DNA of 57,029 nt from Blepharisma japonicum (taxonomy: Eukaryota; Ciliophora; Heterotrichea; Heterotrichida; Blepharismidae), in contig CATKHK010000147.1 of assembly GCA_949751835.1 (NCBI GenBank), positions 1 to 57,029 on the forward strand, given 5' to 3'. Positions 54,591-57,029 of this stretch are shown here, in pieces. The translations under genes were made by a program, and so were the position numbers. Below the pieces are notes generated by a model that was not told where the DNA came from, ran no database searches, and saw only the letters and a list, made by a program, of their open reading frames with translations. Numbering within the stretch: the first letter of the stretch is position 1; every line of letters begins with the position of its first letter.

Positions 54591-54600
54591 ACACCATACC

Positions 54601-55338
54601 ACTAAAATTTTACTATTAAAAAAAATTGTCCTAATTTAAAGTAAATTAAAAACCCAAAAAATGGAACTTTTATTGATATTTCGTTCCAATTTAAAAGGGG
54701 GAAACAGATATTTAAATGTAGTTATCATGACTAATGCAACATAATTAATGACTCAAAAAAATTTTATTTCATTTTCCATGATTTTCCCTTTTCGATATTA
54801 CATAAAAATTAGAAAGAAGGCTTATTACCTGTGTGGATTCTAATACTCATCCCTCATCATTCTTATAACCATATTGAAGGATGAACTTCAAAGCTTAAAA
54901 AAAGAATAACTTTCAACAGCAACGGCTTATTAAAATGTGATTTATTCGGCACAAATTCGATTTCCATGATGAGAAGCGTCTTTATAAGCAAGCAATATAC
55001 TTGATATTGTTATTTCAAATCTTAGATATTTCAATCACACTTCGGGAAAGCTTGAATTTTGAAGAAAATCAATGCTCGCTGTTTTGAGGTTGTGTCTTAT
55101 AGTGTTTTGGGTCTTCTGGGCATTATACAGCATACATAAAAGAAATTCACTGATGAACGCAGTATAATTATGAGCATATAGAAACTATTGATTTTCAGAA
55201 TGGAATTTTTGGGTTTATTTAGCTTTTTATTCTGAATTCTTTAATTTCTTAGTAAAAGCGCTTGCATAAATATATTTAGATAAGCATTGTCTAAACTATT
55301 AGAGTATTATAATAGAAAATCTTGTTTTATCACTGTTT
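54601..55338. other. AT-rich intergenic region
   Basis: About 740 bp of low-GC sequence with no coding frame or known repeat recognised. It lies between the GC-rich island and the E2 gene. Confidence 0.5.
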
Positions 55339-55791
55339 TTATAATATTGCATCTTGAAATGTTCTTTCCCTTGCAATATTGAACCATTCTTCTCTACTTC
55401 TTAAACAAACATCAGTTGCCTCGCTCATATACCCATGCTCTGGCTCAGGCCTGTTCAGCAATTCGATTAGATAATCAATTATTAGCCTTGGATGGTAGCT
55501 TGGGTCTCATTTATTATTAAGCACAGAATGGCAAACTCTTCCATCAGTAGGGAGAACATTTGGATGAAATATAGGTGTCTGGAAGAAGACTTTAGGAGGC
55601 TTGTTTGGATATTTCTTGGGAAATTTTATTGCAAACTCAAAAATTCCGCCTTCAAAAGGAGTGTCATCTGGCCCGTTGAGACTTCCTACTCATAGATAGT
55701 AGTTTCCCATATAGGTGTTCATAGAAACATGAGGTTGGGGATTTACCCAGAAGTCATTTAGCTCAGTCATCAGTCTTTGAAGTGCTGCCAT
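55339..55791 (-). CDS. Ubiquitin-conjugating enzyme E2
   Basis: A 150-residue UBC-fold protein invisible in the standard code because two Trp are TGA (YYL-W-VGS and NNK-W-DPS). Landmarks: GPDDTPFEGGIFEFAIKFP, YPNKPPKVFFQTPIFHPN with the HPN motif (about 76-78), and DGRVCHSVLNNKWDPSYHP with the active-site Cys at about 87. E2 enzymes carry ubiquitin or a ubiquitin-like modifier as a thioester and pass it to substrates with E3 ligases. The tail after the core (LLNRPEPEHGYMSEATDVCL) replaces the usual NPxxxDP...A context, so the modifier cannot be named. ATG 55791 gives MAALQRLMTELNDF, a normal E2 helix 1. Size equals the family core. Confidence 0.9.
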
Positions 55792-56159
55792 ATTAAATTT
55801 ATGTTTCTACAAAGTTAAGATCTTTGATGCAAAGAATTAATTTTTTAAAATTTCGTTACAGATATCATGCAAGTGTTTATGATCGCTATAAATTATATCA
55901 GCCACTCTACTAAGCTTGTTGAAATCAGTTAAATTTTTATGTGAAAGCCCTGCAGAGAATCTCTGAAATTCTTTTTTTATATTTCTATATAAATTTTCTT
56001 CTGTTCACCTGATAATTTCCAGAAATCATTTTCCTTTTCTTCACTATTTTCTCTGCTCTTTTGTTTCTTTTGTGCTCGATTATTTTCATTTATTCTTAGT
56101 TTCTTCTTCATTAGAAATTTGCTATTTTTGTTTGAATTATTTCCATTCTTTTTGTAAAA
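55792..56159 (-). pseudogene. Possible small coding remnant, unknown
   Basis: The minus strand starts MKKKLRINENNRAQKKQKSR, runs about 45 basic codons and stops. In a shifted frame a cleaner piece follows (ENLYRNIKKEFQRFSAGLSH, KNLTDFNKLSRVADIIY, SDHKHLHDICNEIL) and ends at TAA near 55838. No 15-16 nt intron joins them. It may be a frameshifted small gene. The family is unknown. Confidence 0.3.
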
Positions 56160-56669
56160 TTATAAAGAAAATCCGCCCGTACCTGTTCAGTCACTTCCTA
56201 TGATGTTAGAATAATCAATCTGAGATGTCAAAATTCCAGCTGTCGATGCTGCCAAGCTCCTGATAGAATTCCCTATTCCATTAAGAAAATTTCGATTGAG
56301 AAGCTTATTTGAACTTCATGCGTATTTAGTAACCTCTATCCAAATAGGATCTCTGACTTGCTCTAAGTATGGAGTAATCACCTCTATCAACTCTAGGATC
56401 TGCTTTTGAGGATTTCCACAAGGAAAGCAAGGAAACATATAAACTCATATCTTTTGAAAACCAGCACTTTGCGCATTTTGTATGTTAGTTACTAAATTTG
56501 GGTCAACAGCCCCATAAGAACAATAAGCTCGAATTATAACAAAAGTGTATCCTTGATTGAGCAAACAAGCGAATGACTCTTTGCTTGTAGCAACTGATAT
56601 ATCGACTCCAAGATTGGCAAAAGTCGAAGGGATGAAACAGAAGAAAAGTGAAATAATAAAGTTTCTCAT
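56160..56669 (-). CDS. GH25 lysozyme-fold protein, copy 3, C-terminally truncated
   Basis: A 169-residue frame with three TGA-Trp (QKI-W-VYM, KYA-W-SSN, GSD-W-TGT). The signal peptide is MRNFIISLFFCFIPSTFA. GVDISVATSKESFACLLNQG and RAYCSYGAVDPN match the other copies, and the altered active-site strand PIWIEVTKYAW is shared with copy 2. After GTGGFSL a TAA ends the frame, because unrelated sequence begins at 56161 where the other copies continue WSIQHDDV. About 50 C-terminal residues of the fold are missing, so the product is probably unstable, and it may be a pseudogene born at a duplication breakpoint. Confidence 0.7.
56162..56260 (-). repeat. 99-bp perfect repeat, first copy (second at 56931-57029)
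   Basis: These 99 bp are identical to 56931-57029, which is the last base of the window, so the true repeat may be longer. The repeat covers the end of the GH25 frame from about RSLAASTAGILTSQIDYSN to GGFSL. Confidence 0.95.
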
Positions 56670-56724
56670 TTTATTCCCCAAATTATTTTAGTGGAATTAT
56701 TTAGCATCTAATAGATATCTAATG

Positions 56725-56734
56725 ATGACGTCAT
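56725..56734. promoter_or_regulatory. CRE-like palindrome upstream of GH25 copy 3
   Basis: ATGACGTCAT about 56 bp before the start, at the same distance and context as the site upstream of copy 2. Confidence 0.45.
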
Positions 56735-56889
56735 ATTTAAAACTTATAATCAATGCATTTAATCTTTAAACAAGCATTTGAAGAGATAAATTTGAGGTTT
56801 AAAATAAATTACTTATAGAGATTTTTCATTTTTATTAATATTTAAGCAATCCAATATGATCTTATAGGACTTTTAACTGTCGGTTATGA

Positions 56890-57029
56890 TTAAGAATCGA
56901 TCTCTGAAACGTCATCATGCTGTATAGACCATAAAGAAAATCCGCCCGTACCTGTTCAGTCACTTCCTATGATGTTAGAATAATCAATCTGAGATGTCAA
57001 AATTCCAGCTGTCGATGCTGCCAAGCTCC
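56890..57029 (-). CDS. GH25 lysozyme-fold protein, copy 4, 3' end only (window edge)
   Basis: An open frame enters from the right edge and reads SLAASTAGILTSQIDYSNII, GSDWTGTGGFSLWSIQHDDV, then SEIDS and TAA at 56890-56892. Compared with copies 1 and 2 it lacks the last 25-30 residues (the CNTTVNxDTDTG block), as the following sequence is the conserved upstream region of copy 3. It is therefore also shortened at a unit boundary. One TGA-Trp (SD-W-TG) is used. Confidence 0.65.

Larger units (their letters stand above)
53535..54600. mobile_element. GC-richer island, probable retroelement debris
   Basis: This roughly 1-kb stretch is visibly richer in G and C than all neighbours. It contains a short tandem repeat (53670-54030), a tRNA-like A box (54056-54067) and a minus-strand reverse-transcriptase-like remnant (54120-54590). 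It interrupts the GH25 array spacer, whose copies resume on both sides. Ends and target-site duplications could not be defined by eye. It is more likely an insertion than part of the duplicated unit. Confidence 0.5.

Noticed and set aside
55792-56159. Intron joining the two frames of the small minus-strand remnant
   Set aside because: Candidate GT...AG pairs there are 8, 11 or 24 nt, none of the 15-16 nt size, so no gene model was forced.

Overview
The window is nuclear DNA of a heterotrich ciliate, most probably Blepharisma. Reading frames of recognisable genes are repeatedly cut by TGA exactly where a tryptophan is expected (for example the E2 enzyme at 55339-55791, the MYST acetyltransferase at 33249-34466 and the WD40 protein at 46942-49836). 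True ends are TAA or TAG. Four frame-restoring introns of only 15 or 16 nt, all GT...AG, are visible. UGA=Trp together with 15-16 nt introns fits Blepharisma; Stentor shares the tiny introns but uses the standard code. Gene calls below were made by joining frames across TGA and removing these introns.

Layout. 1-3360: the end of a membrane protein, a divergent eIF4A-like DEAD-box helicase, and two decayed genes (dual-specificity phosphatase, MORN protein). 3364-17617: a compact block of ordinary cell and cilium genes: RanBP1, mitochondrial bL12, a coiled-coil protein, a SAS-4/CPAP centriole protein, an unknown protein, a DUF229 sulfatase-fold membrane protein, a lysine-rich protein, a tubulin tyrosine ligase-like enzyme, and a large coiled-coil protein with 18-residue repeats. 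Spacers here are often only 10-40 bp.

17754-34466: a fast-evolving array. A unit with the order B (coiled coil) - C/D (divergent coiled-coil pair) - E - F (coiled coil) - H (MORN protein) - MYST acetyltransferase occurs about three times. Each copy has lost different members, so nearly every family keeps an intact gene in at least one copy, while the rest are decaying pseudogenes. The only intact MYST gene closes the array. This is the most unusual part of the window.

34478-49836: two tandem AAAP amino-acid transporters, a possible kelch-like protein, a large receptor-like membrane protein, a CLEC16A homologue with two tiny introns, a secreted cysteine-rich protein, and a B-box/pentapeptide/14-WD40 protein.

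50201-57029: a tandem array of secreted GH25 lysozyme-fold proteins that lack the family's catalytic glutamate. It is interrupted by a GC-richer island (about 53535-54600) with a short tandem repeat, a tRNA-like A box and a reverse-transcriptase-like remnant, and by an E2 ubiquitin-conjugating enzyme. The window ends inside a partial GH25 copy that repeats 99 bp found 769 bp earlier.
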